Assembly (NCBI RefSeq): GCF_003008615.1
Contig: NZ_CP027657.1
Span: 124,001-188,000, forward strand
Source of the DNA: Pseudomonas mendocina
GTDB lineage: Bacteria; Pseudomonadota; Gammaproteobacteria; Pseudomonadales; Pseudomonadaceae
Direction: 5' to 3'
DNA length: 64,000 bases
Shown here piece after piece: positions 54,492 through 63,148 of the stretch. The notes below the pieces were generated by a model. That model was not told the origin of the DNA and did no database searches. It worked only from the letters and a program-made list of their open reading frames with translations. How positions within the stretch are numbered: the first letter of the stretch is position 1; every line of letters begins with the position of its first letter. Both the position numbers and the translations under genes were made by a program.

Positions 54492-55862
54492 TTATCGAGT
54501 ACCACGGCGACGCAGGGCAGCTGGTTTGAAATAACCGTCGTCCGGAGTGGCCTGGGTGAAGTCGATGGTGTTGCTCTCTTCGTTGTCCAGGTTCTGCACG
54601 TGGTAACGACGCGCCTGCAGGTCATGGAACACATCGAGCGCGGACCAGGTGGTCGGCAGGTCGTAGTAGTTCTTCAGGTAGGCGATGGACACACGCCACA
54701 GCTCACCACGGCCGTCGTACTGATCCACTACCGCAGCCTGCCAGCTGTCCTCATCGAGGAACAGGGTACGCTTGGAGTAGATGTGGCGAGCGCCGGACTT
54801 CAGCGTGCCCTCGACAACCCATACGCGGTGCAGCTCGTTACGGGTCAGCGCCGGATTGAGGTGACCGACCTGCAGCAGATCCTTGTACTTAACGTCAGGG
54901 CTGGTGACCTTGTAGTTGTTGTACGGGATGTAGATTTCCTTCTTGCCGACCAGTTTCCAGTCGTAGCGATCCGGGGCACCGTTGAACATGTCGGTGTCGT
55001 CGGCAGTGCGCAGACCATCAGCAGCAGCGATCGGGGTGTCGTAAGCCAGGTTCGGCGCACGACGCACGCGACGCTGACCAGCGTTATAGCCCCAGGCCTG
55101 ACGGGGTTCCTTGACCTGATCCAGCGTCTCGTGAACCAGTACCGCGCCACCGGCCAGGCGCGCCGGGCTGGTGGTGAAGGACAGGTAGTAGAACATGATG
55201 TTGTTCAGATCGGCGAAGGAGCCGTTCTGCAGGTAGTACTTGAACAGTGCTTCCTGCTGCGAGGTGACCAGCGAGTAGGCGCCATTGCGCTGCACTGCTA
55301 CTTCCGAGGCGCGACGCACGATGTAGGTACCACGGTAGCGGGCGACGTGGTTCCACAGCGCCTCGACACCGTTTTGCGGAATCGGGAAGGGGATACCGCC
55401 ATAGGCATCGGAAAAGCCGTTACCGCCGTCGACCAGCTTGGCAGTGGTGGCGTTCTTGATGGTGTTGTCATAGACCCATTGCGGCGCGGAGCCGGAACGA
55501 CGGGTCTGGTACACCGGCATCTGATAGGTTTCCGGGTAAGCCTTGAACATGGCGATCTGACCCGGAGTCAGATTGGCCTCGTACTGGCTCAGATTGGCCG
55601 CAGTGATGGTAAACAGCGGCTTGTCGTCCGGAAACGGATTGACGTGGTGCTGGCCCGAGCGGGTGTAACCGGCCGGAGCCTGAGTGATGCCGCCGGTCCA
55701 GGCGGGAATGGTACCGGCAGCGTTGCCGGCCTTCTCGGCGCCGAAAGGAGTCAGGGTGTCGCCGAGCTTGGCAGCTTCCTGCGGGGAAACGGCAGCCAGT
55801 GCGGAGCCGGCGGAAAACGCCAGTGCAATGGCTACAGCCATCAGCCTGTGCTTGTTCAGCAT
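54492..55862 (-). CDS. DUF1329 periplasmic protein
   Basis: 456 residues. The signal peptide ends near residue 23 (S-A-G-S-A-L-A-A-V). The mature start V-S-P-Q-E-A-A-K-L-G-D-T-L-T-P-F-G-A-E-K-A-G-N and the I-P-A-W-T-G-G-I segment identify DUF1329, found beside DUF1302 outer-membrane proteins in many Gammaproteobacteria and often tied to uptake or metabolism of hydrophobic compounds. No enzymatic motif is visible; a lipid-carrying role is only inferred. It follows the DUF1302 gene at 67 bp, same strand. Confidence 0.9.
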   Translation of the reverse strand: MLNKHRLMAVAIALAFSAGSALAAVSPQEAAKLGDTLTPFGAEKAGNAAGTIPAWTGGITQAPAGYTRSGQHHVNPFPDDKPLFTITAANLSQYEANLTPGQIAMFKAYPETYQMPVYQTRRSGSAPQWVYDNTIKNATTAKLVDGGNGFSDAYGGIPFPIPQNGVEALWNHVARYRGTYIVRRASEVAVQRNGAYSLVTSQQEALFKYYLQNGSFADLNNIMFYYLSFTTSPARLAGGAVLVHETLDQVKEPRQAWGYNAGQRRVRRAPNLAYDTPIAAADGLRTADDTDMFNGAPDRYDWKLVGKKEIYIPYNNYKVTSPDVKYKDLLQVGHLNPALTRNELHRVWVVEGTLKSGARHIYSKRTLFLDEDSWQAAVVDQYDGRGELWRVSIAYLKNYYDLPTTWSALDVFHDLQARRYHVQNLDNEESNTIDFTQATPDDGYFKPAALRRRGTR

Positions 55863-55929
55863 GGGTAATTCTCCGTGAAGAGTATTGCCGAGCGCCCCAA
55901 AGCACCCGGCATGTTTCTGGTTATAGGTA

Positions 55930-57939
55930 TCAGAAGGAGTACTTGACGTTCAGGCCAATGTTGTCGCGATCACGCGCACCGTTGTTCTGGCCTGCGCCGT
56001 AGAACTCGGTGTACTGAATCTCGGCTTCCAGGCTGTTCAGGTAGCTGGCGCGCATACCAACGGTGTATGCCTTGCGACCTTCGATGAAGTTGCCGGTCTG
56101 GTGCGAGTTGCCTTCGAAGTCGTGCTTGAACACGGCGAACGGCGACAGGTTCACGCCGGCGTAGACGTCGTTCCAGGTGCCCGAGAGCACCAGGGTGTAA
56201 CCGTAGGCGTTCTTGTTGATCTGGTCGTCGCGGCCGTAGCCGGAAATGTAGGAGCCATTCGCACGACCAGAGTAATAACGCACATTACCTTGGAAGTCTG
56301 TGTATTTCAGGCTGCTACCACGAATATGCTCAGAACCAAGTTCGGCAACACCAAACAGGGAGTCAAAGCCCAAAGATGGTCCGAAGTTGTAGATAGTGCC
56401 GATGGACGTATTGAAAGCCTCTACACGCTCGTAGTTGCTCAAGCGACGATTATCAAGACTTACTGTCTGCCCACCCACTTGCACCTGTTGTCCCAGCGCG
56501 ATCTGCGGTGCTTGCTGGAGGACCTGCCCCAAGAGGTCGTTGGTGGTGGCGATACCAATCGGCAAATTAGGGCGATAGGAGAACTCACCGAACACCGAGG
56601 CGTTTCCTACGGTAGTGTTGAAGCTAAGCCCCATCATCCGGACATCTTCGGCGTATTGCCGGCTTGCCTGAATCTGATCAGCCAGGTCTACCGAGACCAG
56701 ACCACCGGCAATTTGCTGAGCAATGGCAGCCACAGCAGCAGGGTTACCTGCAACGCCTGCTGCAGCAGCAGCCTGCAACGCTGCCCCCTGAACAGGTGCA
56801 CTACCAACCAGAGCGCCGAACTGCCCTGCAGTCATACCGCCATAAGCGTCGTCAAGCTGAGCATAAATCGCAGGCTCTTTAGCGTGGTAGTTAACGAAGT
56901 AGAAGCCAAACTCGGTCGAGTTCAACTCCTCCGCGATATAGCGGAATGCCACGCCAAACTGTCCATCATTCTTAGCATTGAGGTCATTCTTGATCGACGC
57001 GACCTTGAAAGCGTCAGGAGTAGCAAACGAGCTGCCGTTCAAACCATAAGCAGGGTTCAAGACAGAGGCTTGATAAAGAGAAAGACCTCCGAGCAGAGGG
57101 TTTGGCGTAAGAGCACCAGCCAGAGCACCACTCTGGTTATATGCAGTGTGCCCACCGTCTGCAAACAGATCCGTCTCCGAGAAATAAGTACCTACCGGAT
57201 CGATTGCGGACTCTTTCCAGTTGAACTGATAGAAGGCCTCCATCGATAAATTGTCAGTCAGGCCGATGTTGAAACTCAAAGCTTCGACCGGTACCAACAC
57301 TTCCTTAACTTCCGAACCAGGCAGGCGGAACTTGGCAGCATCGACCGGGTTGGTGGTGTTCACACCACCGCGATAGAACAGACCCTCGCCCCAGTTGAAT
57401 ACCTGCTTACCGAAGCGGCCGGAAACCGGCATGTCGGCGATATCCCAGTTGCCATAGACATAGGCGTCGAGAATCTGCGCATCACGGCCGGCCTTGTGGC
57501 GGGTTTCACGGGTGAAGGTGTTATCGCGCGGATAGCTCTGGCTCGGCTGGGCCGGTGTATTGGCGTCATAGTAATCGTTGCGCTTGTCCATGATCTGGGT
57601 GTCATAGAAAGCGGTACCCCGAACGAACACGCCGTAGTTCTGATAGGAGACCTCAAGATCCGAGGTGATCTTGAAGACTTCGGAAACCAAGCCGGTATCG
57701 AAGTTACGGTTGCCGTCGTTGGTATTGATATCGTTATTGGTCTTGTCCTGCCCCTGAACACGCCACAACTGGCCATAGGAAAGGGTGGTGTCGATGGAGC
57801 CGGTAACTTCGTTATCGGCGAAGCTGAACTCCACCGCTTGAGCCTGGGCGGCGACCAGCAATGGCAGAACACCAGCGAACGCAAAGCCGGCCTTGGCCGG
57901 GGCAAAACGTAGAACGGGCTTGCGGGACTTAATTTCCAT
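55930..57939 (-). CDS. DUF1302 outer membrane protein
   Basis: 669 residues. The signal peptide ends near 35 (V-A-A-Q-A-Q-A-V-E). The mature start F-S-F-A-D-N-E-V-T-G-S-I-D-T-T-L-S-Y-G and the C-terminal N-I-G-L-N-V-K-Y-S-F (terminal Phe) mark a DUF1302 beta-barrel. Codons for about residues 215-555 are visibly AT-richer than both ends, suggesting recombination of the exposed part. The GGAGTGAG before ATG 57939 is a good Shine-Dalgarno. It is first in the DUF1302-DUF1329-(MITE)-YCF48-RND series. Confidence 0.9.
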   Translation of the reverse strand: MEIKSRKPVLRFAPAKAGFAFAGVLPLLVAAQAQAVEFSFADNEVTGSIDTTLSYGQLWRVQGQDKTNNDINTNDGNRNFDTGLVSEVFKITSDLEVSYQNYGVFVRGTAFYDTQIMDKRNDYYDANTPAQPSQSYPRDNTFTRETRHKAGRDAQILDAYVYGNWDIADMPVSGRFGKQVFNWGEGLFYRGGVNTTNPVDAAKFRLPGSEVKEVLVPVEALSFNIGLTDNLSMEAFYQFNWKESAIDPVGTYFSETDLFADGGHTAYNQSGALAGALTPNPLLGGLSLYQASVLNPAYGLNGSSFATPDAFKVASIKNDLNAKNDGQFGVAFRYIAEELNSTEFGFYFVNYHAKEPAIYAQLDDAYGGMTAGQFGALVGSAPVQGAALQAAAAAGVAGNPAAVAAIAQQIAGGLVSVDLADQIQASRQYAEDVRMMGLSFNTTVGNASVFGEFSYRPNLPIGIATTNDLLGQVLQQAPQIALGQQVQVGGQTVSLDNRRLSNYERVEAFNTSIGTIYNFGPSLGFDSLFGVAELGSEHIRGSSLKYTDFQGNVRYYSGRANGSYISGYGRDDQINKNAYGYTLVLSGTWNDVYAGVNLSPFAVFKHDFEGNSHQTGNFIEGRKAYTVGMRASYLNSLEAEIQYTEFYGAGQNNGARDRDNIGLNVKYSF

Positions 57940-58368
57940 CGAGACTCACTCCGTGGACAGATCATTCTTTTGAGCGATCCCGTAACCGGGTCGCGATATG
58001 CCGTACTGGCGACGGCTTGTTTTTTGTAAGTACTGCAAAAAGGTTGAACGACCAAAGCGCCATCACGCGCGGTCAAATCCAACACGGCGTTGCAACCATG
58101 GTGCCAATTCAAACGGGTGTATCAGCGCAAACACGCTTGCAAGAGCCTTTGGCCAGTTTCTTTTCGTGACTGATCAGCCACTGACCAATACGTCAGCAAT
58201 TCACGGAAAATCTGGCGCACTTTGTCCTACGATCCGACGCTTTATGCCACTCACCACGGGGCTTGCAGCCTCGTGGCACGGCGACGACTGATCAACTGTC
58301 AAGTCGTGATGCCCTAACTTTAGTGTGCAAACGAATAAGAGATCGCATACACATTCCATTGGGTAACA
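57940..58368. other. Long intergenic region upstream of the DUF1302 gene
   Basis: No gene on either strand that I can support. It must hold the DUF1302 promoter. It is less GC-rich near 58280-58370, where the sequence leads into the pepN terminator. No recognised operator. Confidence 0.4.
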
Positions 58369-58405
58369 AAAAAGTGTTACCCATCAGAGACGGGTAACAC
58401 TTTTT
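58369..58405. terminator. Terminator of pepN, bidirectional
   Basis: AAAAAGTGTTACCC / GGGTAACACTTTTT, a 14-base perfect stem with A and T tracts on either side, 17 bp beyond the pepN stop. Confidence 0.92.
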
Positions 58406-58422
58406 GTACAGCAAAACCCGCC

Positions 58423-61080
58423 TTAGGCCAGGCTCTTGCTCACCACTTCATAGACATCGCTGGACAGCTCACCGGAAGCGAGGATGCGCTCCAGCTCACC
58501 CTTCATCAGTGCCTGGCGAGCCGGCGCGTACTTGCGCCAGCGGGTCAGCGGCGCCAGCAGACGCGAGGCGATCTGCGGGTTGAGGGCATTGAGGGTGATC
58601 ACCTGGTCGGCAAGGAAGCAATAGCCCGAACCGTCCGCCTGATGGAAGTTGATCAGGTTCTGGTTGGCGAAGGCCCCGATCAGAGCGCGTACCTTGTTCG
58701 GGTTCTTCAACGTGAAGGCTTCGTGCTGCATCAGCGCCTGCACGCGCGCCAGACCGCCCGGCAGGGTGCTGGATGCCTGCACGCTGAACCACTGATCCAT
58801 GACCAGCGCGTTGTCCTTGAAGAACTCGGCGAAGGACGCCAGTGCCTGGCTGCGCTCGGCCTCGAACGGCGAGTTCACCAGCACCGCCAGCGCAGTCAGG
58901 CGCTCGGTCATGTTGTCGGCGCTGTCGAACTGCTCGACGCAGGCGGCCAGCACTTCAGGTTGCTCGCTGAGCATCAGGTACGACAGGGCGATGTTCTGCA
59001 GGCTGCGCCGAGCGAAGTGCGCAGCCTCAGCCACGTATGACGTGGTCTTGGAGATTTCGCGGTTGGCCTGATAACGCTTGAGTAGCGGTGCATAGAGCGC
59101 ATCAGCCAGTTGCAGGCGGGCGAACTCGCGCGCCTCGTGGATGGCCTCGACATCGGCCTCTTCGCTGATCTCGGTCAGATACGCCTCGCCTGGCAGCGAC
59201 AGCATCTCGGCGACCATCGCCTGATCCAGCGACTCGTCTTCGAGCAGGGTGCGCAGCGCCTCGACCAGACGCTGATCGAGCACCATTTCCTCACCCCGCT
59301 GGTACTGGCCGATCAACTCCTGCAACACCTGCACGGACAACTGCTGGCCAGCCTCCCAGCGGTTGAAGCCGTCGCTGTCGTGCTGCATGAGGAACATCAG
59401 CTGATCGCGGCTGTAGGGGAAGCTCAGCTTGACCGGCGCGCTGAAGCCGCGCAGCAAGGAGGGCAGCGGTTGTGCGGCGATGCCTTCGAAGGTGAAGGTC
59501 TGCTCGGTTTCGGTGACCGACAGTACGCGACTGGTACCTTGCGCATCGCTCTCGCCTTGCAGGCGCAGCGGCAGCTCATTGCCCTGAGCATCGAGCAGGC
59601 CGAGCGCCACCGGAATCACGAACGGCAGCTTCTCGCTCTGCCCTGGCGTGGCCGGGCAGCTCTGGCGGAAGGTCAGGCTGTAGGTCTGCGCAGCGGCATC
59701 ATAAGCTTCGCTGACCGCCAGGCGCGGCGTGCCGGCCTGGGTGTACCAACGCTTGAACTGGGTCAGGTCGATGCCACTGGCATCTTCCATGGCCTTGACG
59801 AAATCGTCGCAGGTCACGGCCTGGCCATCGTGGCGCTCGAAGTACAGATCCGAGCCCTTGCGAAACAGCTCCGGGCCAAGCAGCGTATGGATCATGCGCA
59901 GCACTTCGGCACCCTTCTCGTAGATGGTCAGGGTGTAGAAGTTGGAGATTTCCATGTACGCATCCGGGCGCACCGGGTGGGCCATAGGGCCGGCGTCCTC
60001 GGCGAACTGGTGGGTGCGCAGGTAGGCCACATCCTCGATGCGCTTGACGGTGCGCGAGTGAGTGTCGGCGGAGAACTCGCTGTCGCGGAACACGGTGAAG
60101 CCTTCCTTGAGCGACAGCTGGAACCAGTCGCGGCAGGTCACGCGGTTGCCCGACCAGTTGTGGAAATACTCGTGCGCCACCACAGCCTCGACGCGCTGGT
60201 GCGCGGCATCGGTGGCGGTTTCGGCCTTGGCCAGCACGCAGCTGGAGTTGAAGATATTGAGCCCCTTGTTCTCCATGGCGCCCATATTGAAGTCGTTGAC
60301 CGCGACGATCATGAAGATGTCCAGGTCGTACTCGCGGCCGTAGACCTCCTCGTCCCACTTCATCGAGCGCTTGAGGCTGTCCATGGCGTGCTGCACCTTG
60401 TCGATGTTCTCCGGCTCGACATAGATGCGCAGCGCCACTTCGCGATTGCTCATGGTGGTGAAGCTGTCCTCGACGCACCAGAGATCACCGGCGACCAGGG
60501 CGAACAGGTAGGCCGGCTTCTTGAACGGGTCTTCCCAGGTCGCCCAATGACGACCGCCCTCCTCGCTGCCGCTGGCAATCGGGTTGCCATTGGACAGCAG
60601 CACCGGGTAGGCATGCTGCTCGGCGCTGACCGTGGTGGTGAATTTGCTCATCACGTCCGGGCGGTCGAGGTAGAAGGTGATCTTGCGGAAACCCTCGGCC
60701 TCGCACTGGGTGCAGAACATGCCGCTGGACTTGTACAGGCCTTCCAGCGCGGTATTGCTCTCCGGGTGGATGCGCACGCTGCTGTCGACCACGAAGCGCT
60801 CCTGGGTCGGCTGCAGGGTCAGGTGGCTGTCGGTCAGTGTGTAATCGCCTGCGCTCAGCTCGCGGTCGTCGAGCTTCAGCTCCAGCAGCTCCAGTTGCTG
60901 GCCATCGAGCACGAGCTTGGGCAGACCGGCGCCCGCTTCGGGATTGCGACGCATGACCAGCTGCGCGTGCACCAGGCTGTGATCCTCGAACAGCTCGAAG
61001 GTCAGGTGGGTTTCGTCGATCAGGTAGTCGGGAACCTGATAGTCCTTGAGGTAGATGGTCTTGGATTGCTCGGTGCGCAT
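58423..61080 (-). CDS. pepN: Aminopeptidase N PepN (M1 family)
   Basis: 885 residues, the E. coli PepN length class. It is a cytosolic zinc aminopeptidase with broad specificity. The exopeptidase motif G-A-M-E-N is near 264. The zinc site H-E-Y-F-H starts near 302 in V-A-H-E-Y-F-H-N-W-S-G-N-R-V, with the third ligand Glu in L-K-E-G-F-T-V-F-R-D. A helical C-terminal domain follows from about 540. ATG 61080 gives the standard M-R-T-E-Q start. It ends in a strong terminator. Confidence 0.95.
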   Translation of the reverse strand: MRTEQSKTIYLKDYQVPDYLIDETHLTFELFEDHSLVHAQLVMRRNPEAGAGLPKLVLDGQQLELLELKLDDRELSAGDYTLTDSHLTLQPTQERFVVDSSVRIHPESNTALEGLYKSSGMFCTQCEAEGFRKITFYLDRPDVMSKFTTTVSAEQHAYPVLLSNGNPIASGSEEGGRHWATWEDPFKKPAYLFALVAGDLWCVEDSFTTMSNREVALRIYVEPENIDKVQHAMDSLKRSMKWDEEVYGREYDLDIFMIVAVNDFNMGAMENKGLNIFNSSCVLAKAETATDAAHQRVEAVVAHEYFHNWSGNRVTCRDWFQLSLKEGFTVFRDSEFSADTHSRTVKRIEDVAYLRTHQFAEDAGPMAHPVRPDAYMEISNFYTLTIYEKGAEVLRMIHTLLGPELFRKGSDLYFERHDGQAVTCDDFVKAMEDASGIDLTQFKRWYTQAGTPRLAVSEAYDAAAQTYSLTFRQSCPATPGQSEKLPFVIPVALGLLDAQGNELPLRLQGESDAQGTSRVLSVTETEQTFTFEGIAAQPLPSLLRGFSAPVKLSFPYSRDQLMFLMQHDSDGFNRWEAGQQLSVQVLQELIGQYQRGEEMVLDQRLVEALRTLLEDESLDQAMVAEMLSLPGEAYLTEISEEADVEAIHEAREFARLQLADALYAPLLKRYQANREISKTTSYVAEAAHFARRSLQNIALSYLMLSEQPEVLAACVEQFDSADNMTERLTALAVLVNSPFEAERSQALASFAEFFKDNALVMDQWFSVQASSTLPGGLARVQALMQHEAFTLKNPNKVRALIGAFANQNLINFHQADGSGYCFLADQVITLNALNPQIASRLLAPLTRWRKYAPARQALMKGELERILASGELSSDVYEVVSKSLA

Positions 61081-61130
61081 GGCGCTTGGCCTCTCGTCTG
61101 CGGCGCGTGGTGCGCCGGTGGCATCGGGTG

Positions 61131-61967
61131 TCAGGCGGCGATCTCGTGGACGGCCAACTGGTAAGCGGTGTACTTGCGAATATTGATCACACCGGTGTCG
61201 AACATCAGGTACTGGCCCTTGATACCGAGCAGGGTACCTTCGGCCAGCGGCTGCTTGTCCAGATTGAAGCTGGTGATCTTGGCCGGATAGGCTTCGATGG
61301 GATAGCGGATTTCCAGCACTTCGGCAGCGGAAAGCGGCTGGATGGCCTGCAGGCCGAAACGCTGCTGCAGCTCAGCAATGCCCGCACCACAGCTGTCGAA
61401 CAGTTGCTCGCGAATCGCGATCAGGTCGACCGGCTCAGCATCGCCCTTGAGCAGCGCGCGCCAATTGGTCTTGTCCGCCACGCGCGTACGCAGCAAATCC
61501 TCGACGAAGCCGGACTGCTGCCGGGTAGCCACGCGCAGGATGGGCAGCGACTGAGTCGCGCCCTGGTCGATCCAGCGCGTCGGCACCTGGCTGGCACGGG
61601 TGATGCCGACCTTCACGCCACTGGAATTGGCCAGGTAGACGATATGGTCGGTCATGCAGAACTGCTCGCCCCAGCTCGGCTCACGGCAGGTGCCTTGATC
61701 ATAATGGCAGCGTTCCGGGCTCATGATGCAGACATCGCATTGCGCCAGCTTCTGCATGCAGGGGTAGCAGTAGCCCTGGCTGAAGCTGGTCTTGGTCTTG
61801 CGCCCGCAGTGCGTGCAATGGATCGCGCCGAGGTATTCCAGGCGCAGGTGCTTACCCACCAGCGGGTTGACCGGCACCTCTTCCTCGCCCAGGCGGAAGG
61901 CGTATTGCACTGGCGCATCCAGGCGCGCCTTCATTTTGCTCAGCGAGCCACGTCCCAACTCACTCAT
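61131..61967 (-). CDS. DUF2797 protein with Cys-rich zinc-binding region
   Basis: 278 residues. A Cys cluster C-T-H-C-G-R-K, C-Y-P-C-M, C-D-V-C, E-R-C-H and T-C-R-E spans about residues 47-100, probably binding two zinc ions. A GIY-YIG-like stretch follows (V-Y-L-A-N-S-S-G-V-K-V-G-I-T-R), which suggests a nuclease-like or nucleic-acid-binding fold (inference). ATG 61967 overlaps the YeaC stop (TGATG), so the genes are coupled. Function unknown. Confidence 0.85.
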   Translation of the reverse strand: MSELGRGSLSKMKARLDAPVQYAFRLGEEEVPVNPLVGKHLRLEYLGAIHCTHCGRKTKTSFSQGYCYPCMQKLAQCDVCIMSPERCHYDQGTCREPSWGEQFCMTDHIVYLANSSGVKVGITRASQVPTRWIDQGATQSLPILRVATRQQSGFVEDLLRTRVADKTNWRALLKGDAEPVDLIAIREQLFDSCGAGIAELQQRFGLQAIQPLSAAEVLEIRYPIEAYPAKITSFNLDKQPLAEGTLLGIKGQYLMFDTGVINIRKYTAYQLAVHEIAA

Positions 61968-62230
61968 CAGTGCAGGGTATCCGAGGATTTGAACAGCAGG
62001 TTGGGCACCGGCTCGGATTTGCTGCTGCATTCCTGCGGCCCCATGTAGCCGGTGCGCTCTTCCTCCGGCAGGTTCTGCACTTCCCAGGCGATCATCGCCT
62101 GCAGGCTCAGCTCCTTCTGTTCCTGGGTCAGCTTGCGGCCATCGGGCCACTTGCCGATTTCCACGGCCAGCTTGAGGCTCTCGTAGATTTCCGGGGTGAT
62201 GTTTTCAATCGCATCGAGAAAGGACGACAT
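61967..62230 (-). CDS. yeaC: YeaC family protein (DUF1315)
   Basis: 87 residues. The YeaC pattern T-P-E-I-Y-E-S-L-K-L-A-V-E-I-G-K-W-P-D-G-R-K-L-T is followed by Q-A-M-I-A-W-E. Small cytosolic helical protein of unknown function. Its stop overlaps the ATG of the DUF2797 gene by one base, a pairing that recurs in Pseudomonas. CTGGAGACC before ATG 62230 gives GGAG. Confidence 0.88.
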   Translation of the reverse strand: MSSFLDAIENITPEIYESLKLAVEIGKWPDGRKLTQEQKELSLQAMIAWEVQNLPEEERTGYMGPQECSSKSEPVPNLLFKSSDTLH

Positions 62231-62249
62231 ACAGGTCTCCAGGTAAATC

Positions 62250-62272
62250 GTAGGGCGGGTGAAACCCGCCGA
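62250..62272. repeat. Single REP-like arm (GTAGGGCGGGTG type)
   Basis: GTAGGGCGGGTGAAACCCGCC, same family as 43101-43154, between glpG and yeaC. Confidence 0.55.
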
Positions 62273-62287
62273 AACACTAAAGTCGAA

Positions 62288-63148
62288 TCAAACGCTACGT
62301 CGGGCCAGCATACCGCCAAGCAGCCCGGTCAGGCAGCCGACCAACAGACCACCCACGTGCGCGGCATTGGCGATGGCGCCGAACTGCAACAGCTCGAACA
62401 CGCCAGTCATGCAGATCGCCAGCCAGGCCAGCATCATCACCAGCACGCCAGGCGGCAAGCGATAGGCCGGGTTGGGCGCCAGGCGCTGGTAGATCCAGCA
62501 ATGCCCAAGCAGGCCATAAAGCACGCCGGACAGGCCACCGAACAACGACGGGCCAGCCCACCAGTATTGGGCGAAGTTCGACGCCAGCCCGAACAGCAGG
62601 GTCAGACCGAGCAGACCAATGGCGCCCTGGCGAAATTCGATACGCCGCCCCAGTTCCCAGTACCACAAGCTGTTCATTGCCAGGTGCAGCCAGCCGAAGT
62701 GGATCAGCATGGGCGTGATCAGGCGCCACCACTGGCCGCTTTCGAGCGTGGCATCCAGATAAGTCAAATAGATGTGCTCGCCATCGATTCGAAAATCAAC
62801 GAAGCTCAGCCAGCGAATGGTGGAAAAATTCTCGCCGGCCAGGGTCACCGCAAAGACGATGAAAGTCGCCAGCAGTACCAACGCCGTGACCGGGCTGCGC
62901 CGCAGCTGCGTGAAGAAGCTGTCCCGCGCAGGCGCAACGCTTGCCGGCAACTCTCCGCCGGCGTCGCCCTGCGGGTGACGCGCATAGAGCTCCCGCACCT
63001 GTTCAGCAAGCTCCTCGCCAGGCACCCAGAGCACTTGCTCGCCCCCTTCCTCAGCCACCCGATGAGGAACACGCAACCGTTGCAGCAAGGCGACGAAACC
63101 ACTCAGATCGGTCTCAAGCGGCAAACGTAGTACAGCAACAGCCGTCAT
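62288..63148 (-). CDS. glpG: Rhomboid-family intramembrane serine protease GlpG
   Basis: 286 residues. An N-terminal cytosolic domain (1-85) is followed by six membrane helices. The catalytic Ser near 207 is in F-G-G-L-S-G-V-L-Y-G and the His near 264 in N-A-A-H-V-G-G-L; H-F-G-W-L-H-L-A-M-N-S is the conserved helix 2 region. It cleaves membrane proteins within the bilayer. Its start overlaps the phosphoesterase gene end by 4 bp, so they share a transcript. Confidence 0.9.
   Translation of the reverse strand: MTAVAVLRLPLETDLSGFVALLQRLRVPHRVAEEGGEQVLWVPGEELAEQVRELYARHPQGDAGGELPASVAPARDSFFTQLRRSPVTALVLLATFIVFAVTLAGENFSTIRWLSFVDFRIDGEHIYLTYLDATLESGQWWRLITPMLIHFGWLHLAMNSLWYWELGRRIEFRQGAIGLLGLTLLFGLASNFAQYWWAGPSLFGGLSGVLYGLLGHCWIYQRLAPNPAYRLPPGVLVMMLAWLAICMTGVFELLQFGAIANAAHVGGLLVGCLTGLLGGMLARRSV

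Noticed and set aside
59110..61164. 684-codon open frame on the + strand opposite pepN
   Set aside because: Same artefact; pepN carries all catalytic motifs on the other strand.
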